NCBI GenBank assembly: GCA_009720755.1 | Contig: WNKV01000010.1 | Location: forward strand, 62,001 to 126,000 | Direction: 5' to 3' | DNA: 64,000 nt | Source of the DNA: Rhodoplanes serenus | GTDB lineage: Bacteria; Pseudomonadota; Alphaproteobacteria; Rhizobiales; Xanthobacteraceae | Shown here: positions 46,158 to 53,502 of the stretch, piece after piece | Layout of the letters: each line of letters starts with the position of its first letter | Position numbering within the stretch: position 1 is the first letter of the stretch | Translations under genes and position numbers: made by a program | Notes under the pieces: model-generated | Told to the model about the DNA's origin: nothing | What the model saw: the letters and a program-made list of their open reading frames with translations, nothing else | The model's database searches: none

Positions 46158-47627
46158 CTACACCGAGGTGCTGCGGGACGCCTTCATGCCCTCCCACGAT
46201 TCCGGCACGACGACATGGTCGTGCTGGCCGGCGGGACTCGGCAGCCGTGCGACGATCTCGTCTGAGTCGGCGTGGATCACCACCAGGCCGGACTGGCCGC
46301 CCTGATTGCCGCTGTACACCGTGGTGATGTACTGGCCGTCCACCGTGCAGTCGCAGGTGTGGGGGTCCGGCCCGGTGTCCCACTTGGCCACCATCTGCCA
46401 GGTCTTCGGATCGACCTTGCAGATGTAGCCGTTGTTCGGTTTGCGTGCCCAGATGGTGAAGAAAGCCCACCGCGAGTCGGGCACGTTACCCATGTGGAGG
46501 GGCAGATACTTGTTGCCGAAACCTTCGACGAAAGCCTCCTTCTTCCACTTCTTGGGGTCGGGATCTTCCGACCGGTAGACGGCGATGTTGTTCTGCAGAA
46601 CGTTGTTGCACGCCAGGAAGTACTTTCCGTTGGTCAGGAAGCCCGCCTCGTGCAGCGGCGTCAGCACCGAGGGCACCGAGAAGGTCCAGGTGTAGCCGGA
46701 CTGCTTGACCAGAGGGAAATTGTCGGGCGCTCCCTTGGCGGTCGACAGCAGAGCCACCGGCTCCCAGGTCTCTGTGTTGACGATCGCACAGCAGCCCTGC
46801 CGACGGATCAGAATGGCGCCGAGCGGCATGTCGGGATGCCATGTGAACGCGTCGACGAACACCGCCGTCGGGTCCGCCGGCATCAGCTCCTCTCCGAGCA
46901 TCGCCTCGTGCGACGTCTTCATGCCCTTGCGGCCCTGATAGTCGAACTTGCCGGTCGAGCTGTCGGGGAAGACATGGGAGATGTTGATCTGGCGGGCCAC
47001 CGGATCGTAGTCGACGCGGAACGCCTTGACGATCTTCGGCGTGTCGTCGAGCGTGGTGATCAGCACCATGTCCTTCTGGCCGTCGGCGAAGGCGACGTAG
47101 CGTCTGGCGTTCGGTCCGACGCCGATCGAGACATGGACACCGAGGGCCATGCCGGTCTCGGCGGAGATGTCGCTGACGACCTGGATGGAGTTCTGCGTCC
47201 CGCTCCCGTCGTAGCGCATCTTGAACATCTTGAAGTCGCCGCGGGTGCGCCATTCCGGCGAGTTCTCGTTCACATAGGGCGAGCCGGGCGGCTGCATGGT
47301 CTGGTAGAAGTCGAAGCTCTTGTAGGGATCAGCCGACGGCGCCGCGGCGATATGGTGCGGGATCGGCATGTCGACGCCTGCCAGGCCGTAATTGTACCAC
47401 GCCAGCGTCTCGGGCACGCTCAGATCGAGCGCCGATACGGTGCCGCTGTACTTGCCTGGGATCAGAACGACGTTGCCCTTGAACTTCTCGAAAAGCTTGT
47501 ATTGGGACTCTTTCGAGGCGTCATGGACGGCCGCGAACGCGGACGGCACGGCGTGCCGCCCTCCCAGGGCCGCAGCTGCCCCAAGCCCGAGCGTATTGCG
47601 CAGATATTGTCGTCGCGAAAACGTCAT
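46158..47627 (-). CDS. Probable thiocyanate dehydrogenase (Tat-exported, trinuclear copper beta-propeller)
   Basis: The 489-residue protein has a twin-arginine signal (SRRQYLR, then a hydrophobic segment) and a propeller fold resembling nitrous-oxide-reductase-like enzymes. From memory, thiocyanate dehydrogenase of Thioalkalivibrio paradoxus uses Lys103, His135, His206, Glu288, Asp314, His381, His437, His482 and His528. Here Lys59, His91, His165, Glu247, Asp259, His326, His378, His423 and His469 reproduce this order; spacings K-H (32), H-E (82), D-H (67), H-H (45) and H-H (46) are identical, with a deletion between Glu247 and Asp259. That enzyme oxidises SCN- to cyanate and sulfur in the periplasm. 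It is in a sigma-54 operon divergent from soxXYZA. A methanethiol-oxidase-like role was considered and is less likely. Confidence 0.75.
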   Translation of the reverse strand: MTFSRRQYLRNTLGLGAAAALGGRHAVPSAFAAVHDASKESQYKLFEKFKGNVVLIPGKYSGTVSALDLSVPETLAWYNYGLAGVDMPIPHHIAAAPSADPYKSFDFYQTMQPPGSPYVNENSPEWRTRGDFKMFKMRYDGSGTQNSIQVVSDISAETGMALGVHVSIGVGPNARRYVAFADGQKDMVLITTLDDTPKIVKAFRVDYDPVARQINISHVFPDSSTGKFDYQGRKGMKTSHEAMLGEELMPADPTAVFVDAFTWHPDMPLGAILIRRQGCCAIVNTETWEPVALLSTAKGAPDNFPLVKQSGYTWTFSVPSVLTPLHEAGFLTNGKYFLACNNVLQNNIAVYRSEDPDPKKWKKEAFVEGFGNKYLPLHMGNVPDSRWAFFTIWARKPNNGYICKVDPKTWQMVAKWDTGPDPHTCDCTVDGQYITTVYSGNQGGQSGLVVIHADSDEIVARLPSPAGQHDHVVVPESWEGMKASRSTSV

Positions 47628-47666
47628 GGTGTTTCCTCTCCTCGTCGTCTTGTTCGGCGGCTCGGT

Positions 47667-48311
47667 TCAGAGGTCGCCTTGCTTCCAGGCCTGGGGACCG
47701 ACAAAGACCCGCTCGACCTTGCCGTTCTTGTCGACCAGGTAGCTGGTCGGAAGTCCTCGGAGCCCGAGTCGGTTGGAGAGACCGGTTGGACTCAGGGCGT
47801 CGTTGGGTGCCACGAACATGGCGTGTTCGAGTTTCTCCTCCTGGCGGATGACCCGGACGGTGCGCGCCGTCTCGCTGATCGCTTTCGACTGGCCGCCGAT
47901 CAGCGCCACGCCCACGGTGTCGGCATTGACGAAGATGACCTGCGTGTCTCGGGCGGCCTTGGCCGTATCCTGGATCTTCTTCAGCTCGCTGATCGAGACT
48001 GGAGCGGCCGAGATGAAGAAGGTCACGAGCGTGCGCTTGTCCTTGATCACCTGGGCCAAATCGGTGGCCTGTCCGGTATCGTCGTAGATCTTGAAGTCGG
48101 TGGGGAAAGCGTCTCCTTGCTTGATACCGGTTGGAAATACCTGCCCGCCAACCTGGTCGGCCGTCGGGAAGAGTCCGTCGCTGCTGTCGGCCGAGGCCAG
48201 CGTCGCGAGCGTAACGGCCATGAGCACGGCTGCCGTCAGGCCGATGCCATGCAGGTGTCGAGCCTGGGGCCGGCAGTGCGGCATCGCCCCGGTTCTGTGC
48301 GCTGAACGCAT
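47667..48311 (-). CDS. Thioredoxin-like periplasmic protein lacking the CXXC pair
   Basis: The ATG at 48311 is preceded by AGGAGGAAGG and gives 214 residues with a signal peptide (GLTAAVLMAVTLATLASA). The fold is TlpA/AhpC-like: GDAFPTDFKIYDDTG, LVTFFISAAPVSISELKKIQ, VIFVNADTVG, GLRGLPTSYLVDKNGKVERV with the cis-proline. The usual WCxxC is replaced by SAAPVS, so the protein has no redox-active pair. It cannot act as a normal thiol-disulfide oxidoreductase; a chaperone or binding role for the enzyme encoded next is possible. First gene of the left-going operon, 39 bp before the dehydrogenase. Confidence 0.78.
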   Translation of the reverse strand: MRSAHRTGAMPHCRPQARHLHGIGLTAAVLMAVTLATLASADSSDGLFPTADQVGGQVFPTGIKQGDAFPTDFKIYDDTGQATDLAQVIKDKRTLVTFFISAAPVSISELKKIQDTAKAARDTQVIFVNADTVGVALIGGQSKAISETARTVRVIRQEEKLEHAMFVAPNDALSPTGLSNRLGLRGLPTSYLVDKNGKVERVFVGPQAWKQGDL

Positions 48312-48406
48312 CGTGAGCCTTCCTCCTGATTGGGGGTAGGTGTTCCTGCCGTCGACGCGCGTGTCATCGACGCAGCGGCCCGTGACGGGTCGCCCGCTCT
48401 GCTTAC

Positions 48407-48421
48407 GCAACGAGCGTGCCA
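48407..48421 (-). promoter_or_regulatory. Sigma-54 promoter of the left-going operon
   Basis: On the minus strand the sequence reads TGGCACG-CTCG-TTGC, matching the -24/-12 consensus TGGCACG-N4-TTGC at every fixed base. It lies about 96 bp upstream of the thioredoxin-like start (48311). Sigma-54 promoters require an activator such as the NtrC-type protein at 59129-60517. Confidence 0.85.
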
Positions 48422-48683
48422 GTGCCGAAGCGGCCGGGCGTCGGCGCCGATGATGGATTGCCCAGGTGAAGTGATCTCGCGGCGCGTGACGATGGGCGAT
48501 ACCGCAGCGATCCGGTGCGCGACCGGTCTCTGCTGCACGGATGTCGCGACGGCATCGCAACGGTGCCGGATCGCGGGTCGCGTCGATCGTCACGGTGTCG
48601 GGCGCTGCGACATCGTGGTCCGGCCGCGAGGCGGGTCCGACTACGCTGGCGACGCGCCGGAGTGGGGCGGAGCGCAGGTCGAT

Positions 48684-48729
48684 GTTTCGCTCCGAAACGT
48701 GGGGAAACGGCGAGGTTTCGGTTTGAAAC
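48684..48729. promoter_or_regulatory. Paired 15-bp palindromes, likely enhancer sites
   Basis: GTTTCG-CTC-CGAAAC at 48684-48698 and GTTTCG-GTT-TGAAAC at 48715-48729 share the pattern GTTTCGnnnYGAAAC. Their centres are 31 bp apart, close to three helical turns, so dimers would sit on one face. They are about 200 bp from the right promoter and 280 bp from the left promoter, normal distances for sigma-54 activators. Likely ligand: the response regulator at 59129-60517. Confidence 0.75.
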
Positions 48730-48898
48730 GGCGCGGCCGCCGATCGCCACGCGCCGCCGTCCGGTGCCGGCCGGGTGAAGCGCGCCCGACGACTGCGGCG
48801 AAGCCGAAGCACCGGCATCGTGGGCTGCGGCGCGGCGTGGTTCGGCCCGCCGCGGATCGCGCGGCGCCCGCGACTACGCCCGTGCCGCGGGCGCGGAT

Positions 48899-48913
48899 TG
48901 GCACGATGCTTGC
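48899..48913 (+). promoter_or_regulatory. Sigma-54 promoter of the sox operon
   Basis: TGGCACG-ATGC-TTGC matches the -24/-12 consensus at every fixed base, with GG at 48900-48901 and GC at 48912-48913. Transcription should begin near 48925, about 75 bp before soxX (48999). Confidence 0.87.
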
Positions 48914-48998
48914 GAAGATGCGTCCGCCCGGTGAGAGCCCGCAGGTCTCACGCCAACGATCGCAGCCGCGACAAGACGGCTCGGAGAGGAAGCGCCCG

Positions 48999-49517
48999 AT
49001 GAGACGAGAAGCCGCCCTGTCCGCGGCCGTGATTGCCGTCATATTCACTGCGCCCGGAAGGCTGCCCGCGGTGGCTCAAGGAGCCGCCGCGCCGTCGGCC
49101 GGAGTCGCGCCGATCGCCCCGGCGCTGCTCGCCGTCAAGGTGGTGGAGGAAAACGGGGTCCCCGGGGTTCCGCAGGCGTTGACCGAAAAGCCCGGCGATC
49201 CCCAGGCCGGCGCCAAGGTGGCGGTCGACCGCCGCCTCGGCAACTGCCTCGGCTGTCACCAGATCTCGGCGCTCGGCAATGAGCAGTTTCACGGCGAGGT
49301 GGGACCCAGCCTGGACGGGGCGGCAACCCGGTGGACGGTGCCGCAGCTCCGCATGATCGTCGTCGACCCGAAGAAGATCTTCTCGGACGAGACCGTCATG
49401 CCGTCGTTCTATCGCGTCGGCGGCCCTGGTCGGGTCCGGCCCGAGTTTCAGGGAAAGCCGATCCTCACCGCCCAGCAGGTCGAGGATCTGGTGGCATTTC
49501 TGGCTGCGCAGAAGTGA
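48999..49517 (+). CDS. soxX: SoxX monohaem c-type cytochrome
   Basis: SoxX with SoxA oxidises sulfur substrates onto SoxYZ in the periplasm. A signal peptide (about 1-27) precedes a class I cytochrome with the haem motif CLGCH in GNCLGCHQISALGN, GEVGPSLDG, and the probable distal methionine in MPSFYRVGG, then LTAQQVEDLVAFLAAQK. The ATG follows GGAGAGGAAG. At 172 residues it is a typical short SoxX. It is the first gene after the sigma-54 promoter at 48899. soxB and soxCD are not nearby. Confidence 0.9.
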   Translation: MRREAALSAAVIAVIFTAPGRLPAVAQGAAAPSAGVAPIAPALLAVKVVEENGVPGVPQALTEKPGDPQAGAKVAVDRRLGNCLGCHQISALGNEQFHGEVGPSLDGAATRWTVPQLRMIVVDPKKIFSDETVMPSFYRVGGPGRVRPEFQGKPILTAQQVEDLVAFLAAQK

Positions 49518-49573
49518 GAAAACGCTATTCGGCTCGCGGCAGAACGCGAGCGCATCGGACAAGGAGAACGTCG

Positions 49574-50050
49574 ATGGTGGTGACAAGGAATCGTCGGCAG
49601 TTGCTGGCCATCGGGGCCGGTGCCGTCGGTGCCGTGGTGATCGGCACGGGGCTCGAGGTTGGGTTCGGTCGTGGCGTGGCGTGGGCCGCTCCCAACGATA
49701 CGACGGACCTGGTCAAGAAGTTCACCGGCGGCAAGGAAGCGACGGCCGGCCCCCTGAAGGTCGTCGCGCCGGAGATCGCCGAGAACGGCAACACGGTGCC
49801 GCTGTCCGTGATGATCGAGGGAGATCTGCCGGCCGGTAGGCGGGTGGAGGAGATCCTGGTTCTCGCCGACGGCAATCCTCGCGGCGGCGTCGCGCGGTTC
49901 ACTTTCTCGGCGGAGGCGGTGCCCGAGGCGAGCACCCGCATCCGCCTTGCCGAGACGCAGAACATCGTCGCGGTCGCGAAGATGAGCGACGGCTCGTTTC
50001 TCACCGCATCGAGGCAGGTGAAGGTGACCATCGGGGGCTGCGGCGGCTGA
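49574..50050 (+). CDS. soxY: SoxY sulfur-carrier subunit
   Basis: SoxY covalently carries the sulfur intermediate on the cysteine of its C-terminal swinging arm. The protein ends in GGCGG, the exact carrier motif, with the cysteine third from the end. A Tat-type signal (RNRRQLLAIGAGAVGAVVIG) precedes the domain LKVVAPEIAENGNTVPLSVMIEG, which is characteristic of SoxY. AAGGAG precedes the ATG. SoxZ, its partner, follows 43 bp downstream. Confidence 0.94.
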   Translation: MVVTRNRRQLLAIGAGAVGAVVIGTGLEVGFGRGVAWAAPNDTTDLVKKFTGGKEATAGPLKVVAPEIAENGNTVPLSVMIEGDLPAGRRVEEILVLADGNPRGGVARFTFSAEAVPEASTRIRLAETQNIVAVAKMSDGSFLTASRQVKVTIGGCGG

Positions 50051-50093
50051 CGCCGTCGCCCATGCCCTGCGCAACACAGATCGGGAGAAAGCC

Positions 50094-50423
50094 ATGACGA
50101 ACGTGAAACCGCGCATCCGGCTCGACCGCAAGGACATCAAGAAGGGCGACACTATCGAGGTCAAGGCGCTGGTGTCGCACACGATGGAATCGGGCCAGCG
50201 CAAGGACAAGGACGGCAATACGGTCCCGCGCAAGATCATCAACAAGTTCACCTGTACAATGAACCAGAAGACGCTGTTCGCCTGCGACCTCGAACCAGCG
50301 ATCTCCGCCAACCCCTATTTTCACTTCAAGCTGAAGCCGCAGGAATCCGGCCCCCTGATCTTCACCTGGCTCGACGACGACGGCACCCGGATCGAAGCGA
50401 CCGAGACGATAACGGTGTCTTGA
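50094..50423 (+). CDS. soxZ: SoxZ partner of SoxY
   Basis: SoxZ forms the heterodimer with SoxY. The 109-residue protein has an immunoglobulin-like fold with PRIRLDRKDIKKGDTIEVKALVSHTMESG and FHFKLKPQESGPLIFTWLDDDGT, the family's most conserved stretch. It has no signal peptide, as usual: it is co-exported with SoxY. GGGAGAAA precedes the ATG. The length is standard. Confidence 0.93.
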   Translation: MTNVKPRIRLDRKDIKKGDTIEVKALVSHTMESGQRKDKDGNTVPRKIINKFTCTMNQKTLFACDLEPAISANPYFHFKLKPQESGPLIFTWLDDDGTRIEATETITVS

Positions 50424-50493
50424 CCGACGGGCGTGACGACGACCGACGACAGACTGCAGCAGTCCCATCAAAGCTCACCGCGGGGCACGGCCA

Positions 50494-51339
50494 GTGACCA
50501 GGAATGTGAAGCGACGCGCAATTGCGGCAGGACTGGCCGCCCTCGTGTGGTGCGGAGGCGCCATCGCTCAGGATGCTCTCGAGCATCCCGACTGGCAGGG
50601 CAAGGGATTCGCGCCGAACGTTCCTGACCATCCGCTCCGCGAGATCATTTCCGGTCTGGCGTTCCGGACGCACGAGACCAAGGCGATGCAGAGCGACGAT
50701 TTCAACAATCCCGGTTTTCTGGCGGTGGAAGAGGGCGCGGCGCTCTGGTCCAAGGTCGACGGGGCGGCTGGAAAGTCCTGCGCGAGCTGCCACCAGGAAG
50801 CGGTGCAATCGATGAAGGGTGTCCGTGCATCAATGCCGAAATGGGACGAGAAGCAGAAGAAGCCCGTCAATCTGGAGCAGCGGATCAACATCTGCCGAAG
50901 TGAGAACATGAAGGCGGAGCCGTGGAAGTTCGGCTCTCCTGAACTGACGGCCATGACCACCTATGTGGGCCACCAATCGCGCGGCACGCCCGTGTCGGTG
51001 CGCACCGACGGACCGATGAAGCCGTGGTTCGACAGAGGGCGGCAGCTCTTCTACGACCGTGTTGGCCAGCTCGATATGTCCTGCGCGAACTGCCACGAGA
51101 AGAACTACGGCAAGTTCCTGCGAGCCGACTTCGTCAGCCAGGGGCAGACCAACGGGTTCCCGACCTATCGTCTACAGACGCAGCGCCTGGTGCCGCTCCA
51201 CGAGCGATTCCAGGGATGCATGTTCGATGTCCGGGCCGATCCTTACAAGCCGCTCTCGGACGAGTTCCTCGCTCTCGAGTTGTACATTGCCTGGCGCGGT
51301 CTCGGGCTTCCGGTCGAAACCCCTGCCGTGCGCAACTGA
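50494..51339 (+). CDS. soxA: SoxA dihaem c-type cytochrome
   Basis: SoxA with SoxX makes the disulfide bond between SoxY and the sulfur donor. The 281-residue protein has a signal peptide (about 1-26) and two CxxCH haem sites: SCASCHQEAV and SCANCHEKNY. The conserved active-site cysteine with arginine context follows in RFQGCMFDVRADPYKPLSDE, the cysteine expected as haem ligand. The start is GTG. C-terminal LELYIAWRGLGLPVETP matches SoxA. It closes the soxXYZA block. Confidence 0.9.
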   Translation: MTRNVKRRAIAAGLAALVWCGGAIAQDALEHPDWQGKGFAPNVPDHPLREIISGLAFRTHETKAMQSDDFNNPGFLAVEEGAALWSKVDGAAGKSCASCHQEAVQSMKGVRASMPKWDEKQKKPVNLEQRINICRSENMKAEPWKFGSPELTAMTTYVGHQSRGTPVSVRTDGPMKPWFDRGRQLFYDRVGQLDMSCANCHEKNYGKFLRADFVSQGQTNGFPTYRLQTQRLVPLHERFQGCMFDVRADPYKPLSDEFLALELYIAWRGLGLPVETPAVRN

Positions 51340-51416
51340 ACGACTTCGGTACGGCTCTGGTGACCGTCGGGCGTGATCGCCGGCCGGTGCCCATCCCCGC
51401 GTTCCGAGGTGACGTC

Positions 51417-52319
51417 ATGCGTCCGCTGGTCTTCCTCCCGATCCTGGCCGCATTGTGCCTGAAGCCGGTGCCGCTCGCCGCCCATTCGGATGCCGGAGCG
51501 TTTGCCGGCGGGCACCACGATCACCACCGTCGCCATCACGGCGGTGCCGGCGGGCACCACGATCACCACCGTCGCCATCACGGTGGTGACACCGATGCGA
51601 CTCCCTCCGCGGCGACCTATCAAGGTGTGGTGCGGCTGGACCCGCGCAAGGTCCGAGAGGTGGTGATCAAGGTCAACGCCAAGGTGATCAATCTCCGCCG
51701 GCTCCAGCCTGGGCGACCGGTGACGAAGGGCGAGGTGCTGATGGAGTTCGAGAGCGCCGAGCTCGAGACAATCCAGCGAACCTATATCGAGATGGTTGCC
51801 AACTTCGACGCGCTGCAGGCATTCAGCGTGACCGGCGGCGAGAAGCTGGTGGAGGCTCGGATCAGCCTGCAATGGCGGGGACTGTCGGAGGAGGGCATCA
51901 GGCAGATCGAGGATCGCCGCAGTCCGCTCAAGACCGTTCCGGTCGTCTCGCCGGTCAACGGCTATCTCGTCGACATCGCGGTCGTCGAGGGCGAGATCAT
52001 CAATGCGGGCGTTCGCTCCGGCCTATTCAGTGCCGCCGGCACCACATTGCTGCGGGTCGCCGAGCGCGACGGCCTGCTGATCGAGGCGGCGGTTCCGAGC
52101 CGGGCCGCAGCCCGCCTCGCAGCGGGTGATCCGGCCGAGTTCTGGATGGACGCCGATCGTCGGCGCGGCTTTCCCGGCCGCGTCGAGCAAGTTCTGCCCA
52201 TCGTCAATGCTGCCAACCAGACGCGCCTGGTCCGCATCCGGCCCGATACCGCGGCCGCGCCGGCCGCCTTGCCGAACGGAACCGTGGTGCGGGTGTCAAT
52301 CGGGAACGGGAATGATTGA
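51417..52319 (+). CDS. Membrane-fusion adaptor with histidine-rich N-terminus
   Basis: The 300-residue protein has a signal peptide (MRPLVFLPILAALCLKPVPLAAH), then a duplicated His-rich block of 14 residues (GGHHDHHRRHHGGA and GGHHDHHRRHHGGD) and a HlyD/CusB-like body: VVRLDPRKVREVVIKVNAKVINL, LQPGRPVTKGEVLMEFESAELETIQRTY, VPVVSPVNGYLVDI. It resembles the first of two adaptors in heavy-metal RND systems, where the barrel and lipoyl domains bridge pump and outer-membrane duct. The histidines can bind copper or similar metals. Its end overlaps the next gene by 8 bp. Confidence 0.78.
   Translation: MRPLVFLPILAALCLKPVPLAAHSDAGAFAGGHHDHHRRHHGGAGGHHDHHRRHHGGDTDATPSAATYQGVVRLDPRKVREVVIKVNAKVINLRRLQPGRPVTKGEVLMEFESAELETIQRTYIEMVANFDALQAFSVTGGEKLVEARISLQWRGLSEEGIRQIEDRRSPLKTVPVVSPVNGYLVDIAVVEGEIINAGVRSGLFSAAGTTLLRVAERDGLLIEAAVPSRAAARLAAGDPAEFWMDADRRRGFPGRVEQVLPIVNAANQTRLVRIRPDTAAAPAALPNGTVVRVSIGNGND
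51504..51587 (+). repeat. Two tandem 42-bp repeats encoding the His-rich block
   Basis: Unit 1 is 51504-51545 and unit 2 is 51546-51587. They are identical except for one C-to-T change near the end. Each encodes 14 residues including seven histidines. This is a recent in-frame duplication. Confidence 0.95.
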
Positions 52320-53490
52320 GCGTCGGCGGTCCACCCTGATCGTGACCCTGGTGCTGGCGCTGCTGTCGCGATGGCCGGGTGTCTCCGCGGTGCAAGCCGC
52401 CGCCCAATCGGAGGCTCCAGAACCGGGAGTTGCCGAGGCGAGCGCCGCCGAACCGGCCGACGACGAGCAGGCAGCCGAGGCCGCCGTCGCCTTCGCGCCG
52501 GACGCGCTGATCACGGTTCACCGCATCACGTCGACGCCGCGCGGCAAGGCGTTGCGGACCTACGGCCGGGTGATCGCGCATCCCGCCGCGACCTTCGACG
52601 TCAACGCCTATCTCAGCGGCCAGATCGGCGAGATCTTCGCGCGAACCGGCGACCTGGTCCGCGCCGGTGACGTCGTCGCGGCACTGGAGAGCCCCGACTT
52701 TGTGCTGACGCAGAGGTCCTATCTTGAGCTGCTCGCCAACGAGGAGCGTCTCTCCATTCTCCGGGAGGAGGGGCGGCTGCCGAACTATCTTAAAGATGCC
52801 CGGGAGAATCTCCGGTGGTGGGGGATGTCCGATCAGGAGATCACCGACCTGACCGACAAGAAGAAGGTGGTCCACCGCCTGTTGGTTCGGTCGCCGCAGG
52901 ACGGCATCGTGACCGACGTGCTGGTCCAGCCCGGACAGGTCGTCAACGCGGGCGACAAGACGATGCAGAACTTCGTCGTTCTGGGCAAGCCGGTCGTCCG
53001 CATGGTGGCAACCGGAAAGCCGCTGCAGCTCGAAATCTACGTCCCGGCCGATGCGCTTGGCGGTGTCAGAGCCGGGAGCACCGTCGTCGAGTTGACGGAC
53101 GGTCGCGGCGTGCCGGCGGTTCCGGTCACCGACGTGCTGTCGGAACTGAACAAGGAATCCGGCCTAGCGCGTGCCGTTGCCGATCTCGGCGCCGAGAGTC
53201 ACCATTTCGTTCTCGGGGAGGTCGTTCCGGTGGCGGTGCGGCAGCCCGCCCAGAACGGGATCTGGGTGCCCCGAAGTGCGGTCCTCCGGCAAGGCCCGGA
53301 GCCGGTCGTCTTCGTCCGGAGCGCCCCCGGCGAGTTCCGCCGCCGCGTGCTGCGGGTGACCAACACGGCGGACGGCTGGGTCGCAGTCGGCAACGTCGCC
53401 GTCGGTGAAGACGTGGTGACCGGCGGCAAGATGATCCTCGAAGGAGCGTACCGGATGCGCGGCGGCCGGTCCTCCTCGGACCACCACTGA
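52312..53490 (+). CDS. Second membrane-fusion adaptor (CusB/CzcB-like)
   Basis: The 392-residue protein has a signal peptide (about 1-28) and an acidic linker, followed by RVIAHPAATFDVNAYLSGQIGEIFARTGDLVRAGDVVAALESPDFVLTQ-type barrel-lipoyl sequence, a coiled-coil hairpin, and a beta-barrel/C-terminal domain ending VVTGGKMILEGAYRM. It resembles CusB/CzcB periplasmic adaptors. It ends in SSSDHH. It overlaps the previous adaptor by 8 bp and precedes the RND pump by 12 bp. No outer-membrane duct gene is present. Confidence 0.85.
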   Translation: MIERRRSTLIVTLVLALLSRWPGVSAVQAAAQSEAPEPGVAEASAAEPADDEQAAEAAVAFAPDALITVHRITSTPRGKALRTYGRVIAHPAATFDVNAYLSGQIGEIFARTGDLVRAGDVVAALESPDFVLTQRSYLELLANEERLSILREEGRLPNYLKDARENLRWWGMSDQEITDLTDKKKVVHRLLVRSPQDGIVTDVLVQPGQVVNAGDKTMQNFVVLGKPVVRMVATGKPLQLEIYVPADALGGVRAGSTVVELTDGRGVPAVPVTDVLSELNKESGLARAVADLGAESHHFVLGEVVPVAVRQPAQNGIWVPRSAVLRQGPEPVVFVRSAPGEFRRRVLRVTNTADGWVAVGNVAVGEDVVTGGKMILEGAYRMRGGRSSSDHH

Positions 53491-53502
53491 GGCGAGACGA
53501 CC

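Noticed and set aside
46158-47627. Methanethiol oxidase / selenium-binding protein identity
   Set aside because: The Tat signal and the nine-residue spacing agree better with thiocyanate dehydrogenase. The alternative stays open until an alignment is made.
51504-51587. CRISPR-like direct repeats
   Set aside because: Two contiguous units without spacers, in frame within an adaptor gene; they encode histidine-rich peptide repeats.
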